The notes under the pieces were generated by a model. The model saw only the letters and a list, made by a program, of their open reading frames with translations, was not told the origin of the DNA and ran no database searches. This document shows, piece after piece, positions 20,000 through 36,925 of a stretch of 64,000 nucleotides of DNA. How positions within the stretch are numbered: position 1 is the stretch's first letter; each line of letters begins with the position of its first letter. The stretch is taken from positions 137,001 to 201,000 of the forward strand of contig OZ024759.1 of NCBI GenBank assembly GCA_964016885.1, in the 5' to 3' direction. The stretch comes from Eledone cirrhosa. Lineage: Eukaryota; Mollusca; Cephalopoda; Octopoda; Eledonidae. Made by a program: the position numbers and the translations under genes.

Positions 20000-22900
20000 T
20001 TAGTAACATGACAGTCTATATTAGTAACATGACAGTCTATATTAGTAGCATGACAAAGTCTATATTAGTAACTTGACACAGTCTATATTAGTAACATGAC
20101 ACAGTCTATATTAGTAACATGACAAAGTCTATATTAGTAGCATGACAAAGTCTATATTAGTAACATGACACAGTCTATATTAGTAACATGACAAAGTCTA
20201 TATTAGTAGCATGACAAAGTCTATATTAGTAACATGACAAAGTCTATATTAGTAACATGACAAAGTCTATATTAGTAACATGACAGTCTATATTAGTAAC
20301 ATGACAGTCTATATTAGTAGCATGACAAAGTCTATATTAGTAACATGACAAGGTCTATATTAGTAACATGACACAGTCTATATTAGTAACATGGCACAGT
20401 CTATATTAGTAACATGACAAAGTCTATATTAGTAACATGACACAGTCTATAATAGTAGCATGACACAGTCTATATTAGTAGCATGGCACAGTCTATATTA
20501 GTAACATGACACTGTCTATATTAGTAACATGACACAGTCTATATTAGTAACATGACAAAGTCTATATTAGTAACATGATAAAGTCTATATTAGTAACATG
20601 ATAGTCTATATTAGTAACATGACAAAATCTATATTAGTAACATGACACAGTCTATATTAGTAACATGACAAAGTCTCTATTAGTAACATGACAAAGTCTA
20701 TATTAGTAACATGACAGTCTATATTAGTAACATGTCAAAGTCTCTATTAGTAACATGACAGTCTATATTGTAACATGACACAGTCTATATTAGTAACATG
20801 ACACAGTCTATATTAGTAACATGACATAGTCTATATTAGTAACATGACGAATCTATATTAGTAACATGACAGTCTATATTGTAACATGACACAGTCTATA
20901 TTAGTAACATGACACAGTCTATATTAGTAACATGACAGTCTATATTAGTAACATGACAAAGTCTATATTAGTAACATGACAAAGTCTATATTAGTAACAT
21001 GACAAAGTCTATATTAGTAACATGACAAAGTCTATATTAGTAGCATGACACAGTCTATATTAGTAACATGACAAAGTCTATATTAGTAACATGACACAGT
21101 CTATATTAGTAACATGACAAAGTCTATATTAGCAACATGACAAAGTCTATATTAGTAACATGACATAGTCTATATTAGTAACATGACAAAGTCTATATTA
21201 GTAGCATGACACAGTCTATATTAGTAACATGACACAGTCTATATTAGTAACATGACAGTCTATATTAGTAACATGACAAAGTCTATATTAGTAGCATGAC
21301 AAAGTCTATATTAGTAACATGACACAGTCTATATTAGTAACATGACAGTCTATATTAGTAACATGACACAGTCTATATTAGTAACATGACAAAGTCTATA
21401 TTAGTAGCATGACAAAGTCTATATTAGTAACATGACAGTCTATATTAGTAACATGACAAAGTCTATATTAGTAGCATGACAAAGTCTATATTAGTAGCAT
21501 GACACAGTCTATATTAGTAACATGACACAGTCTATATTAGTAACATGACACAGTCTATATTAGTAACATGACACAGTCTATATTAGTAACATGACAAAGT
21601 CTATATTAGTAACATGACAAAGTCTATATTAGTAACATGACACAGTCTATATTAGTAACATGACAAAGTCTATATTAGTAACATGACACTGTCTATATTA
21701 GTAACTTGACAAAGTCTATATTAGTAACATGACACAGTCTATATTAGTAACATGACACAGTCTATATTAGTAACATGACAAAGTCTATATTAGTAGCATG
21801 ACAAAGTCTATATTAGTAACATGACAAAGTCTATATTAGTAAGATGACAAAGTCTATATTAGTAACATGACAAAGTCTATATTAGTAACATGACACTGTC
21901 TATATTAGTAACATGACACAGTCTATATTAGTAACATGACACAGTCTATATTAGTAACATGACAAAGTCTATATTAGTAACATGACAAAGTCTATATTAG
22001 TAACATGACAAGGTCTATATTAGTAACATGACACAGTCTATATTAGTAACATGACAAAGTCTATATTAGTAACATGACAGTCTATATTAGTAACATGACA
22101 AAGTCTATATTAGTAACATGACAAAGTCTATATTAGTAACATGACAGTGTATATTAGTAACATGACACAGTCTATATTAGTAACATGACACAGTCTATAT
22201 TAGTAACATGACAAAGTCTATATTAGTAACATGACACAGTCTATATTATTAACATGACAAAGTCTATATTAGTAACATGACACAGTCTATATTAGTAACA
22301 TGACATAGTCTATATTAGTAACATGACATAGTCTATATTAGTAGCATGACAAAGTCTATATTAGTAACATGACAAAGTCTATATTAGTAACATGACACAG
22401 TCTATATTAGTAACATGAGAAAGTCTATATTAGTAACATGACACAGTCTATATTAGTAACATGACAAAGTCTATATTAGTAACATGACACAGTCTATATT
22501 AGTAACATGACACAGTCTATATTAGTAACATGACAAAGTCTATATTAGTAGCATGACAAAGTCTATATTAGTAACATGACAAAGTCTATATTAGTAACAT
22601 GACACAGTCTATATTAGTAACATGACAAAGTCTATATTAGTAACATGACAGTCTATATTAGTAACATGACAGTCTATATTATTAGCATGACAAAGTCTAT
22701 ATTAGTAACATGACACAGTCTATATTAGTAACATGACACAGTCTATATTAGTAACATGACAAAGTCTATATTAGTAGCATGACAAAGTCTATATTAGTAA
22801 CATGACACAGTCTATATTAGTAACATGACAAAGTCTATATTAGTAGCATGACACAGTCTATATTAGTAACATGACAAAGTCTATATTAGTAACATGACAA

Positions 22901-25900
22901 AGTCTATATTAGTAACATGACAGTCTATATTAGTAACATGACAGTCCATATTAGTAACATGACAAAGTCTATATTAGTAACATGACACAGTCTATATTAG
23001 TAACATGACAATGTCTCTATTAGTAACATGACAAAGTCTATATTAGTAACATGACACAGTCTATATTAGTAACATGACAAGGTCTATATTAGTAACATGA
23101 CAAGGTCTATATTAGTAACATGACAAAGTCTATATTAGTAACATGACAAGGTCTATATTAGTAACATGACACAGTCTATATTAGTAACATGACAAAGTGT
23201 ATATTAGTAACATGACAGTCTATATTAGTAACATGACACAGTCTATATTAGTAACATGACAAAGTCTATATTAGTAACATGACATAGACTATATTAGTAA
23301 CATGACAAAGTCTATATTAGTAACATGACAGTCTATATTAGTAACATGACAAAGTCTATATTAGTAACATGAAACAGTCTATATTAGTAACATGACAATG
23401 TCTCTATTAGTAACATGACAATGTATATATTAGTAACATGACAGTCTATATTAGTAACATGACAAAGACTCTATTAGTAACATGACAAAGTCTATATTAG
23501 TAACATGACAGTCTATATTAGTAACATGACAAAGTCTATATAAGTAACATGACAGTCTATATTGTAACATGACACAGTCTATATTAGTAACATGACACAG
23601 TCTATATTAGTAACATGACAGTCTATATTAGTAACATGACAAAGTCTATATTAGTAACATGACAAAGTCTATATTAGTAACATGACAAAGTCTATATTAG
23701 TAACATGACAAAGTCGATATTAGTAGCATGACACAGTCTATATTAGTAACATGACAAAGTCTATATTAGTAACATGACACAGGCTATATTAGTAACATGA
23801 CAAAGTCTATATTAGTAACATGACAAAGTCTATATTAGTAACATGACATAGTCTATATTAATAACATGACAAATTCTATATTAGTAGCATGACACAGTCT
23901 ATATTAGTAACATGACACAGTCTATATTAGTAACATGACAGTCTATATTAGTAACATGACAAAGTCTATATTAGTAGCATGACAAAGTCTATATTAGTAA
24001 CATGACACAGTCTATACTAGTAACATGACAGTCTATATTAGTAACATGACACAGTCTATATGAGTAACATGACAAAGTCTATATTAGTAGCATGACAAAG
24101 TCTATATTAGTAACATGACAAAGTCTATATTAGTAGCATGACAAAGTCTATATTAGTAACATGACAAAGTCTATATTAGTAACATGACACAGTCTATATT
24201 AGTAACATGACAAAGTCTATATTAGTAACATGACAGTCTATATTAGTAACATGACAGTCTATATTAGTAGCATGACAAAGTCTATATTAGTAACATGACA
24301 CAGTCTATATTAGTAACATGACACAGTCTATATTAGTAACATGACAAAGTCTATATTAGTAGCATGACAAAGTCTATATTAGTAACATGACACAGTCTAT
24401 ATTAGTAACATGACAAAGTCTTTTTTAGTAGCATGACAAAGCCTATATTAGTAACATGACAAAGTCTATATTAGTAACATGACAAAGTCTATATTAGTAA
24501 CATGACAGTCTATATTAGTAACATGACAGTCCATATTAGTAACATGACAAAGTCTATATTAGTAACATGACACAGTCTATATTAGTAACATGACAATGTC
24601 TCTATTAGTAACATGACAAAGTCTATATTAGTAACGTGACACAGTCTATATTAGTAACATGACAAAGTCTATATTAGTAACATGGCAAAGTTTATATTAG
24701 TAACATGACAAAGTCTATATTAGTAACATGACAAGGTCTATATTAGTAACATGACACAGTCTATATTAGTAACATGACAGTCTATATTAGTAACATGACA
24801 CAGTCTATATTAGTAACATGACAAAGTCTATATTAGTAACATGACATAGACTATATTAGTAACATGACAAAGTCTATATTAGTAACATGACAGTCTATAT
24901 TAGTAACATGACAAAGTCTATATTAGTAACATGACACAGTCTATATTAGTAACATGACAAAGTCTCTATTAGTAACATGACAATGTATATATTAGTAACA
25001 TGACAGTCTATATTAGTAACATGACAAAGACTCTATTAGTAACATGACAAAGTCTATATTAGTAACATGACAGTCTATATTAGTAACATGACAAAGTCTA
25101 TATCAGTAACATGACAGTCTATATTGTAACATGACACAGTCTATATTTGTAACATGACACAGTCTATATTAGTAACATGACAAAGTCTATATTAGTAACA
25201 TGACAGTCTATATTAGTAACATGACAAAGTCTATATTAGTAACATGACAAAGTCTATATTAGTAACATGACAAAGTCTATATTAGTAACATTACAGACTA
25301 TATTAGTAACATGACACAGTCTATATTAGTAACATGACAAAGTCTATATTAGTAGCATGACAAAGTCTATATTAGTAACATGACATAGACTATATTAGTA
25401 ACATGACAAAGTCTATATTAGTAACATGACAGTCTATATTAGTAACATGACAAAGTCTATATTAGCAACATGACACAGTCTATATTAGTAACATGACAAA
25501 GTCTCTATTAGTAACATGACAAAGTCTATATTAGTAACATGACAAAGTCTATATTAGTAACATGACAGTCTATATTAGTAACATGACAAAGTCTATATTA
25601 GTAACATGACAAAGTCTATATTAGTAACATGACAGTCTATATTAGTAACATGACACAGTCTATATTAGTAACATGACACGGTCTATATTCGTAACATGAC
25701 AAAGTCTATATTAGTAACATGAAACAGTCTATATTATTAACATGACAAAGTCTATATTAGTAACATGACACAGTCTATATTAGTAACATGACATAGTCTA
25801 TATTAGTAACATGACATAGTCTATATTAGTAGCATGACAAAGTCTATATTAGTAACATGACAAAGTCTATATTAGTAACATGACACAGTCTATATTAGTA

Positions 25901-28900
25901 ACATGAGAAAGTCTATATTAGTAACATGACACAGTCTATATTAGTAACATGACAAAGTCTATATTAGTAACATGACACAGTCTATATTAGTAACATGACA
26001 CAGTCTATATTAGTAACATGACAAAGTCTATATTAGTAGCGTGACAAAGTCTATATTAGTAACATGACAAAGTCTATATTAGTAACATGACACAGTCTAT
26101 ATTAGTAACATGACAATCTCTATATTAGTAACATGACAGTCTATATTAGTAACATGACAGTCTATATTTATTAACATGACAAAGTCTATATTAGTAACAT
26201 GACAAGGTCTATATTAGTAACATGACAAAGTCTATATTAGTAACATGACAAAGTCTATATTAGTAACATGGCAATGTCTATATTAGTAACATGACAAAGT
26301 CTATATTAGTAACATGCCAAAGTCTAAATTAGTAACATGACAAAGTCTATATTAGTAACATGTCAAGGTCTATATTAGTAACATGACAAAGTCTATATTA
26401 GTAACATGACAAAGTCTATATTAGTAACATGACAGTCTATATTAGTAACATGACAAAGTCTATATTAGTAACATGACACAGTCTATATTAGTAGCATGAC
26501 AAAGTCTATATTAGTAACATGACACAGTCTATATTAGTAACATGACAAAGTCTATATTAGTAACATGACAGTCTATATTAGTAACATGACAGTCTATGTT
26601 AGTAGCATGACAAAGTCTATATTAGTAACATGACACAGTCTATATTAGTAACATGACAGTCTATATTAGTAACATGACAAAGTCTATATTAGTAGCATGA
26701 CAAAGTCTATATTAGTAACATGACACAGTCTATATTAGTAACATGACAAAGTCTATATTAGTAGCATGACAAAGTCTATATTAGTAACATGACAAAGTCT
26801 ATATTAGTAACATGACAAAGTCTATATTAGTAACATGACAGTCTATATTAGTAACATGACAGTCCATATTAGTAGCATGACAAAGTCTATATTAGTAACA
26901 TGACAAAGTCTATATTAGTAACATGACACAGTCTATATTAGTAACATGACACAGTCTATATTAGTAACATGACACAGTCTATATTAGTAACATGACAAAG
27001 TCTATATTAGTAACATGACAGTCTATATTAGTAGCATGACAAAGTCTATATTAGTAACATGACAAAGTCTATATTAGTAACATGACAAAGTCTATATTAG
27101 TAACATGACAGTCTATATTAGTAGCATGACAAAGTCTATATTAGTAACATGACAAAGTCTATATTAGTAACATGACAAAGTCTATATTAGTAACATGACA
27201 GTCTATATTAGTAACATGACAGTCCATATTAGTAGCATGACAAAGTCTATATTAGTAACATGACAAAGTCTATATTAGTAACATGACACAGTCTATATTA
27301 GTAACATGACACAGTCTATATTAGTAACATGACACAGTCTATATTAGTAACATTACAGACTATATTAGTAACATGACACAGTCTATATTAGTAACATGAC
27401 AAAGTCTATATTAGTAACATAACATAGACTATATTAGTAACATGACAAAGTCTATATTAGTAACATGACAGTCTATATTAGTAACATGACAAAGTCTATA
27501 TTAGCAACATGACACAGTCTATATTAGTAACATGACAAAGTCTCTATTAGTAACATGACAAAGTCTATATTAGTAACATGACAAAGTCTATATTAGTAAC
27601 ATGACAGTCTATATTAGTAACATGACAAAGTCTATATTAGTAACATGACAAAGTCTATATTAGTAACATGACAGTCTATATTAGTAACATGACACAGTCT
27701 ATATTAGTAACATGACACGGTCTATATTAGAAACATGACAAAGTCTATATTAGTAACATGACACAGTCTATATTATTAACATGACAAAGTCTATATTAGT
27801 AACATGACACAGTCTATATTAGTAACATGACATAGTCTATATTAGTAACATGACATAGTCTATATTAGTAGCATGACAAAGTCTATATTAGTAACATGAC
27901 AAAGTCTATATTAGTAACATGACACAGTCTATATTAGTAACATGAGAAAGTCTATATTAGTAACATGACACAGTCTATATTAGTAACATGACAAAGTCTA
28001 TATTAGTAACATGACACAGTCTATATTAGTAACATGACACAGTCTATATTAGTAACATGACAAAGTCTATATTAGTAGCATGACAAAGTCTATATTAGTA
28101 ACATGACAAAGTCTATATTAGTAACATGACACAGTCTATATTAGTAACATGACAAAGTCTATATTAGTAACATGACAGTCTATATTAGTAACATGACAGT
28201 CTATATTAGTAACATGACAAAGTCTATATTAGTAACATGACAAGGTCTATATTAGTAACATGACAAAGTCTATATTAGTAACATGACAAAGTCTATATTA
28301 GTAACATGGCAATGTCTATATTAGTAACATGACAAAGTCTATATTAGTAACATGGCAAAGTCTAAATTAGTAACATGACAAAGTCTATATTAGTAACATG
28401 TCAAGGTCTATATTAGTAACATGACAAAGTCTATATTAGTAACATGACAAAGTCTATATTAGTAGCATGACAAAGTCTATATTAGTAACATGACACAGTC
28501 TATATTAGTAACATGACAAAGTCTATATTAGTAACTTGACACAGTCTATATTAGTAACATGACACAGTCTATATTAGTAACATGACAAAGTCTATATTAG
28601 TAGCATGACAAAGTCTATATTAGTAACATGACACAGTCTATATTAGTAACATGACAAAGTCTATATTAGTAGCATGACAAAGTCTATATTAGTAACATGA
28701 CAAAGTCTATATTAGTAACATGACAAAGTCTATATTAGTAACATGACAGTCTATATTAGTAACATGACAGTCTATATTAGTAGCATGACAAAGTCTATAT
28801 TAGTAACATGACAAGGTCTATATTAGTAACATGACACAGTCTATATTAGTAACATGGCACAGTCTATATTAGTAACATGACAAAGTCTATATTAGTAACA

Positions 28901-31900
28901 TGACACAGTCTATAATAGTAGCATGACACAGTCTATATTAGTAGCATGGCACAGTCTATATTAGTAACATGACACTGTCTATATTAGTAACATGACACAG
29001 TCTATATTAGTAACATGACAAAGTCTATATTAGTAACATGATAAAGTCTATATTAGTAACATGATAGTCTATATTAGTAACATGACAAAATCTATATTAG
29101 TAACATGACACAGTCTATATTAGTAACATGACAAAGTCTCTATTAGTAACATGACAAAGTCTATATTAGTAACATGACAGTCTATATTAGTAACATGTCA
29201 AAGTCTCTATTAGTAACATGACAGTCTATATTGTAACATGACACAGTCTATATTAGTAACATGACACAGTCTATATTAGTAACATGACATAGTCTATATT
29301 AGTAACATGACGAATCTATATTAGTAACATGACAGTCTATATTGTAACATGACACAGTCTATATTAGTAACATGACACAGTCTATATTAGTAACATGACA
29401 GTCTATATTAGTAACATGACAAAGTCTATATTAGTAACATGACAAAGTCTATATTAGTAACATGACAAAGTCTATATTAGTAACATGACAAAGTCTATAT
29501 TAGTAGCATGACACAGTCTATATTAGTAACATGACAAAGTCTATATTAGTAACATGACACAGTCTATATTAGTAACATGACAAAGTCTATATTAGCAACA
29601 TGACAAAGTCTATATTAGTAACATGACATAGTCTATATTAGTAACATGACAAAGTCTATATTAGTAGCATGACACAGTCTATATTAGTAACATGACACAG
29701 TCTATATTAGTAACATGACAGTCTATATTAGTAACATGACAAAGTCTATATTAGTAGCATGACAAAGTCTATATTAGTAACATGACACAGTCTATATTAG
29801 TAACATGACAGTCTATATTAGTAACATGACACAGTCTATATTAGTAACATGACAAAGTCTATATTAGTAGCATGACAAAGTCTATATTAGTAACATGACA
29901 GTCTATATTAGTAACATGACAAAGTCTATATTAGTAGCATGACAAAGTCTATATTAGTAGCATGACACAGTCTATATTAGTAACATGACACAGTCTATAT
30001 TAGTAACATGACACAGTCTATATTAGTAACATGACACAGTCTATATTAGTAACATGACAAAGTCTATATTAGTAACATGACAAAGTCTATATTAGTAACA
30101 TGACACAGTCTATATTAGTAACATGACAAAGTCTATATTAGTAACATGACACTGTCTATATTAGTAACTTGACAAAGTCTATATTAGTAACATGACACAG
30201 TCTATATTAGTAACATGACACAGTCTATATTAGTAACATGACAAAGTCTATATTAGTAGCATGACAAAGTCTATATTAGTAACATGACAAAGTCTATATT
30301 AGTAAGATGACAAAGTCTATATTAGTAACATGACAAAGTCTATATTAGTAACATGACACTGTCTATATTAGTAACATGACACAGTCTATATTAGTAACAT
30401 GACACAGTCTATATTAGTAACATGACAAAGTCTATATTAGTAACATGACAAAGTCTATATTAGTAACATGACAAGGTCTATATTAGTAACATGACACAGT
30501 CTATATTAGTAACATGACAAAGTCTATATTAGTAACATGACAGTCTATATTAGTAACATGACAAAGTCTATATTAGTAACATGACAAAGTCTATATTAGT
30601 AACATGACAGTGTATATTAGTAACATGACACAGTCTATATTAGTAACATGACACAGTCTATATTAGTAACATGACAAAGTCTATATTAGTAACATGACAC
30701 AGTCTATATTATTAACATGACAAAGTCTATATTAGTAACATGACACAGTCTATATTAGTAACATGACATAGTCTATATTAGTAACATGACATAGTCTATA
30801 TTAGTAGCATGACAAAGTCTATATTAGTAACATGACAAAGTCTATATTAGTAACATGACACAGTCTATATTAGTAACATGAGAAAGTCTATATTAGTAAC
30901 ATGACACAGTCTATATTAGTAACATGACAAAGTCTATATTAGTAACATGACACAGTCTATATTAGTAACATGACACAGTCTATATTAGTAACATGACAAA
31001 GTCTATATTAGTAGCATGACAAAGTCTATATTAGTAACATGACAAAGTCTATATTAGTAACATGACACAGTCTATATTAGTAACATGACAAAGTCTATAT
31101 TAGTAACATGACAGTCTATATTAGTAACATGACAGTCTATATTATTAGCATGACAAAGTCTATATTAGTAACATGACACAGTCTATATTAGTAACATGAC
31201 ACAGTCTATATTAGTAACATGACAAAGTCTATATTAGTAGCATGACAAAGTCTATATTAGTAACATGACACAGTCTATATTAGTAACATGACAAAGTCTA
31301 TATTAGTAGCATGACACAGTCTATATTAGTAACATGACAAAGTCTATATTAGTAACATGACAAAGTCTATATTAGTAACATGACAGTCTATATTAGTAAC
31401 ATGACAGTCCATATTAGTAACATGACAAAGTCTATATTAGTAACATGACACAGTCTATATTAGTAACATGACAATGTCTCTATTAGTAACATGACAAAGT
31501 CTATATTAGTAACATGACACAGTCTATATTAGTAACATGACAAGGTCTATATTAGTAACATGACAAGGTCTATATTAGTAACATGACAAAGTCTATATTA
31601 GTAACATGACAAGGTCTATATTAGTAACATGACACAGTCTATATTAGTAACATGACAAAGTGTATATTAGTAACATGACAGTCTATATTAGTAACATGAC
31701 ACAGTCTATATTAGTAACATGACAAAGTCTATATTAGTAACATGACATAGACTATATTAGTAACATGACAAAGTCTATATTAGTAACATGACAGTCTATA
31801 TTAGTAACATGACAAAGTCTATATTAGTAACATGAAACAGTCTATATTAGTAACATGACAATGTCTCTATTAGTAACATGACAATGTATATATTAGTAAC

Positions 31901-34900
31901 ATGACAGTCTATATTAGTAACATGACAAAGACTCTATTAGTAACATGACAAAGTCTATATTAGTAACATGACAGTCTATATTAGTAACATGACAAAGTCT
32001 ATATAAGTAACATGACAGTCTATATTGTAACATGACACAGTCTATATTAGTAACATGACACAGTCTATATTAGTAACATGACAGTCTATATTAGTAACAT
32101 GACAAAGTCTATATTAGTAACATGACAAAGTCTATATTAGTAACATGACAAAGTCTATATTAGTAACATGACAAAGTCGATATTAGTAGCATGACACAGT
32201 CTATATTAGTAACATGACAAAGTCTATATTAGTAACATGACACAGGCTATATTAGTAACATGACAAAGTCTATATTAGTAACATGACAAAGTCTATATTA
32301 GTAACATGACATAGTCTATATTAATAACATGACAAATTCTATATTAGTAGCATGACACAGTCTATATTAGTAACATGACACAGTCTATATTAGTAACATG
32401 ACAGTCTATATTAGTAACATGACAAAGTCTATATTAGTAGCATGACAAAGTCTATATTAGTAACATGACACAGTCTATACTAGTAACATGACAGTCTATA
32501 TTAGTAACATGACACAGTCTATATGAGTAACATGACAAAGTCTATATTAGTAGCATGACAAAGTCTATATTAGTAACATGACAAAGTCTATATTAGTAGC
32601 ATGACAAAGTCTATATTAGTAACATGACAAAGTCTATATTAGTAACATGACACAGTCTATATTAGTAACATGACAAAGTCTATATTAGTAACATGACAGT
32701 CTATATTAGTAACATGACAGTCTATATTAGTAGCATGACAAAGTCTATATTAGTAACATGACACAGTCTATATTAGTAACATGACACAGTCTATATTAGT
32801 AACATGACAAAGTCTATATTAGTAGCATGACAAAGTCTATATTAGTAACATGACACAGTCTATATTAGTAACATGACAAAGTCTTTTTTAGTAGCATGAC
32901 AAAGCCTATATTAGTAACATGACAAAGTCTATATTAGTAACATGACAAAGTCTATATTAGTAACATGACAGTCTATATTAGTAACATGACAGTCCATATT
33001 AGTAACATGACAAAGTCTATATTAGTAACATGACACAGTCTATATTAGTAACATGACAATGTCTCTATTAGTAACATGACAAAGTCTATATTAGTAACGT
33101 GACACAGTCTATATTAGTAACATGACAAAGTCTATATTAGTAACATGGCAAAGTTTATATTAGTAACATGACAAAGTCTATATTAGTAACATGACAAGGT
33201 CTATATTAGTAACATGACACAGTCTATATTAGTAACATGACAGTCTATATTAGTAACATGACACAGTCTATATTAGTAACATGACAAAGTCTATATTAGT
33301 AACATGACATAGACTATATTAGTAACATGACAAAGTCTATATTAGTAACATGACAGTCTATATTAGTAACATGACAAAGTCTATATTAGTAACATGACAC
33401 AGTCTATATTAGTAACATGACAAAGTCTCTATTAGTAACATGACAATGTATATATTAGTAACATGACAGTCTATATTAGTAACATGACAAAGACTCTATT
33501 AGTAACATGACAAAGTCTATATTAGTAACATGACAGTCTATATTAGTAACATGACAAAGTCTATATCAGTAACATGACAGTCTATATTGTAACATGACAC
33601 AGTCTATATTTGTAACATGACACAGTCTATATTAGTAACATGACAAAGTCTATATTAGTAACATGACAGTCTATATTAGTAACATGACAAAGTCTATATT
33701 AGTAACATGACAAAGTCTATATTAGTAACATGACAAAGTCTATATTAGTAACATTACAGACTATATTAGTAACATGACACAGTCTATATTAGTAACATGA
33801 CAAAGTCTATATTAGTAGCATGACAAAGTCTATATTAGTAACATGACATAGACTATATTAGTAACATGACAAAGTCTATATTAGTAACATGACAGTCTAT
33901 ATTAGTAACATGACAAAGTCTATATTAGCAACATGACACAGTCTATATTAGTAACATGACAAAGTCTCTATTAGTAACATGACAAAGTCTATATTAGTAA
34001 CATGACAAAGTCTATATTAGTAACATGACAGTCTATATTAGTAACATGACAAAGTCTATATTAGTAACATGACAAAGTCTATATTAGTAACATGACAGTC
34101 TATATTAGTAACATGACACAGTCTATATTAGTAACATGACACGGTCTATATTCGTAACATGACAAAGTCTATATTAGTAACATGAAACAGTCTATATTAT
34201 TAACATGACAAAGTCTATATTAGTAACATGACACAGTCTATATTAGTAACATGACATAGTCTATATTAGTAACATGACATAGTCTATATTAGTAGCATGA
34301 CAAAGTCTATATTAGTAACATGACAAAGTCTATATTAGTAACATGACACAGTCTATATTAGTAACATGAGAAAGTCTATATTAGTAACATGACACAGTCT
34401 ATATTAGTAACATGACAAAGTCTATATTAGTAACATGACACAGTCTATATTAGTAACATGACACAGTCTATATTAGTAACATGACAAAGTCTATATTAGT
34501 AGCGTGACAAAGTCTATATTAGTAACATGACAAAGTCTATATTAGTAACATGACACAGTCTATATTAGTAACATGACAATGTTTATATTAGTAACATGAC
34601 AGTCTATATTAGTAACATGACAGTCTATATTTATTAACATGACAAAGTCTATATTAGTAACATGACAAGGTCTATATTAGTAACATGACAAAGTCTATAT
34701 TAGTAACATGACAAAGTCTATATTAGTAACATGGCAATGTCTATATTAGTAACATGACAAAGTCTATATTAGTAACATGCCAAAGTCTAAATTAGTAACA
34801 TGACAAAGTCTATATTAGTAACATGTCAAGGTCTATATTAGTAACATGACAAAGTCTATATTAGTAACATGACAAAGTCTATATTAGTAACATGACAGTC

Positions 34901-36925
34901 TATATTAGTAACATGACAAAGTCTATATTAGTAACATGACACAGTCTATATTAGTAGCATGACAAAGTCTATATTAGTAACATGACACAGTCTATATTAG
35001 TAACATGACAAAGTCTATATTAGTAACATGACAGTCTATATTAGTAACATGACAGTCTATGTTAGTAGCATGACAAAGTCTATATTAGTAACATGACACA
35101 GTCTATATTAGTAACATGACAGTCTATATTAGTAACATGACAAAGTCTATATTAGTAGCATGACAAAGTCTATATTAGTAACATGACACAGTCTATATTA
35201 GTAACATGACAAAGTCTATATTAGTAGCATGACAAAGTCTATATTAGTAACATGACAAAGTCTATATTAGTAACATGACAAAGTCTATATTAGTAACATG
35301 ACAGTCTATATTAGTAACATGACAGTCCATATTAGTAGCATGACAAAGTCTATATTAGTAACATGACAAAGTCTATATTAGTAACATGACACAGTCTATA
35401 TTAGTAACATGACACAGTCTATATTAGTAACATGACACAGTCTATATTAGTAACATGACAAAGTCTATATTAGTAACATGACAGTCTATATTAGTAGCAT
35501 GACAAAGTCTATATTAGTAACATGACAAAGTCTATATTAGTAACATGACAAAGTCTATATTAGTAACATGACAGTCTATATTAGTAGCATGACAAAGTCT
35601 ATATTAGTAACATGACAAAGTCTATATTAGTAACATGACAAAGTCTATATTAGTAACATGACAGTCTATATTAGTAACATGACAGTCCATATTAGTAGCA
35701 TGACAAAGTCTATATTAGTAACATGACAAAGTCTATATTAGTAACATGACACAGTCTATATTAGTAACATGACACAGTCTATATTAGTAACATGACACAG
35801 TCTATATTAGTAACATTACAGACTATATTAGTAACATGACACAGTCTATATTAGTAACATGACAAAGTCTATATTAGTAACATAACATAGACTATATTAG
35901 TAACATGACAAAGTCTATATTAGTAACATGACAGTCTATATTAGTAACATGACAAAGTCTATATTAGCAACATGACACAGTCTATATTAGTAACATGACA
36001 AAGTCTCTATTAGTAACATGACAAAGTCTATATTAGTAACATGACAAAGTCTATATTAGTAACATGACAGTCTATATTAGTAACATGACAAAGTCTATAT
36101 TAGTAACATGACAAAGTCTATATTAGTAACATGACAGTCTATATTAGTAACATGACACAGTCTATATTAGTAACATGACACGGTCTATATTAGAAACATG
36201 ACAAAGTCTATATTAGTAACATGACACAGTCTATATTATTAACATGACAAAGTCTATATTAGTAACATGACACAGTCTATATTAGTAACATGACATAGTC
36301 TATATTAGTAACATGACATAGTCTATATTAGTAGCATGACAAAGTCTATATTAGTAACATGACAAAGTCTATATTAGTAACATGACACAGTCTATATTAG
36401 TAACATGAGAAAGTCTATATTAGTAACATGACACAGTCTATATTAGTAACATGACAAAGTCTATATTAGTAACATGACACAGTCTATATTAGTAACATGA
36501 CACAGTCTATATTAGTAACATGACAAAGTCTATATTAGTAGCATGACAAAGTCTATATTAGTAACATGACAAAGTCTATATTAGTAACATGACACAGTCT
36601 ATATTAGTAACATGACAAAGTCTATATTAGTAACATGACAGTCTATATTAGTAACATGACAGTCTATATTAGTAACATGACAAAGTCTATATTAGTAACA
36701 TGACAAGGTCTATATTAGTAACATGACAAAGTCTATATTAGTAACATGACAAAGTCTATATTAGTAACATGGCAATGTCTATATTAGTAACATGACAAAG
36801 TCTATATTAGTAACATGGCAAAGTCTAAATTAGTAACATGACAAAGTCTATATTAGTAACATGTCAAGGTCTATATTAGTAACATGACAAAGTCTATATT
36901 AGTAACATGACAAAGTCTATATTAG
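20000..36925. repeat. 8,463-bp head-to-tail duplication within the satellite
   Basis: Rare variants recur at exactly +8,463 bp: 20071/28534 (ACTTGACAC), 20451/28914 (AATAGTAGCA), 22147/30610 (GTGTATATTAG), 23371/31834 (GAAACAGTC), 24421/32884 (TTTTTTAGTA), 25721/34184, 27421/35884 (AACATAGAC) and 27721/36184. The first copy is about 20,000-28,462 and the second about 28,463-36,925. The only difference I noticed at the landmarks is at 26118-26120 versus 34581-34583. Confidence 0.93.
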
